Shown piece by piece: positions 5,539 through 5,795 of a stretch of 5,795 nt of DNA. The DNA lies in contig DDYQ01000250.1 of the NCBI GenBank assembly GCA_002348005.1, forward strand, positions 1-5,795, in the 5' to 3' direction. This DNA is from Desulfobacteraceae bacterium UBA2230. GTDB taxonomy: Bacteria > Desulfobacterota > Desulfobacteria > Desulfobacterales > Desulfosarcinaceae. The notes below the pieces were generated by a model. It saw only the letters and a program-made list of their open reading frames with translations, was not told where the DNA came from and ran no database searches. A program made the position numbers and the translations under genes. The first letter of the stretch is position 1. The number at the start of each line of letters is the position of its first letter.

Positions 5539-5700
5539 ATGCGCTTCAAAGAAGAAGCCCAATGCCATCTCGAAGAAAATGAATGGATAGAACGAGAACA
5601 ACACAATTGTGAAGTTCACTATACCGACCGCGAGATGAACCGGTACTGCCACGAAGTGATCAGGCGCGAGCTTGATCGGCGCCGGGATATTTGCAGCTGA
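5539..5700 (+). CDS. Small hypothetical protein, highly charged, four Cys and four His
   Basis: I do not recognise this 53-residue protein. It begins MRFKEEAQCHLEENEW and ends RRRDICS. It carries four cysteines (9, 24, 37, 52) and four histidines (10, 22, 27, 38), with Cys-His pairs at 9-10 and 37-38. About half the residues are charged, rich in Glu and Arg. No signal peptide or membrane segment is present, and the composition suggests a mostly helical cytoplasmic protein. The Cys/His content would allow metal binding or disulfides, but no standard zinc-ribbon spacing is evident. The start is well supported by AGGAGGTGATC upstream. Its codons are more A-rich (GAA, AAT, AGA-like runs) than the neighbouring genes, which may reflect expression level or different origin. 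It stands 250 bases after the selenoprotein, probably as its own unit. Hairpins follow the stop. Confidence 0.7.
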   Translation: MRFKEEAQCHLEENEWIEREQHNCEVHYTDREMNRYCHEVIRRELDRRRDICS

Positions 5701-5706
5701 GGCGGC

Positions 5707-5728
5707 GGCTGCCTTGAGCCCGGCAGCC
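5707..5728 (+). terminator. Hairpin just after the small gene, possible terminator without T tract
   Basis: GGCTGCC (5707-5713) and GGCAGCC (5722-5728) are perfect 7-base arms with an 8-base loop, beginning 6 bases after the stop codon. No run of T follows, so an intrinsic terminator is doubtful. It may act together with the larger hairpin just downstream, or protect the mRNA 3' end. Confidence 0.35.
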
Positions 5729-5741
5729 CCACCGATCCTTC

Positions 5742-5778
5742 GCCGCGGCGGGTTGGCGCGCACGCCGCCCGCCGCGGC
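5742..5778 (+). repeat. Strong nested GC-rich inverted repeat
   Basis: GCCGCGGCGGG (5742-5752) and CCCGCCGCGGC (5768-5778) are perfect 11-base arms. Inside them GGCG (5755-5758) pairs with CGCC (5763-5766) around the loop CGCA, with TT opposite G as the only interruption. The result is a 15-bp, nearly continuous hairpin. CCGAT (5732-5736) and ATCGG (5790-5794) form a further flanking inverted pair. With only TTCC following, it lacks an intrinsic-terminator T tract. It could be a terminator in a GC-rich genome, a dispersed palindromic repeat, or a protein-binding site. Confidence 0.55.
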
Positions 5779-5795
5779 TTCCGACGGAAATCGGC

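Overview
The window is GC-rich bacterial DNA carrying seven gene-sized units plus one probable gene remnant. The mix suggests a Gram-negative, probably a Desulfobacterota (former Deltaproteobacteria) relative. The clues are an outer-membrane channel of the phenol-degradation MetA family, a sulfatase, a UspA-type stress protein, and a glutaredoxin-like gene readable only if UGA is decoded as selenocysteine. This placement is inference from gene content; no rRNA or other marker gene is present.

Left part (1-1653, + strand): the 3' end of a sulfatase gene (its catalytic N-terminal half lies outside the window), followed after 79 bases by a secreted outer-membrane beta-barrel protein. The pair could hydrolyse a sulfate ester outside the inner membrane and move a substrate or product across the outer membrane. 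From 1654 to 1912 there is no intact gene, but a short, frameshifted stretch resembles the C-terminal end of an MltF-like lytic transglycosylase.

Middle (1913-3204, - strand): a two-gene unit, universal stress protein then glycerophosphodiester phosphodiesterase, separated by 8 bases. Its start faces a 179-base divergent intergenic region.

Right part (3384-5700, + strand): a fusion of a HAD phosphatase with an AIR-synthase/HypE-like ATP-using domain, then a small glutaredoxin-like selenoprotein gene, then an unrecognised 53-residue Cys/His-containing protein with a near-perfect ribosome binding site. The selenoprotein is the most notable item. An in-frame TGA replaces the active-site Cys (UPYT). 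A second in-frame TGA three codons before the final stop would give a C-terminal Sec-Ala-Ile. Each TGA is followed by a hairpin whose apical loop begins with G at roughly the distance expected of a bacterial SECIS element. Ordinary gene calling would miss or truncate this gene. Bases 5289-5538 hold no recognisable gene, and the window ends in a strong nested GC-rich hairpin.
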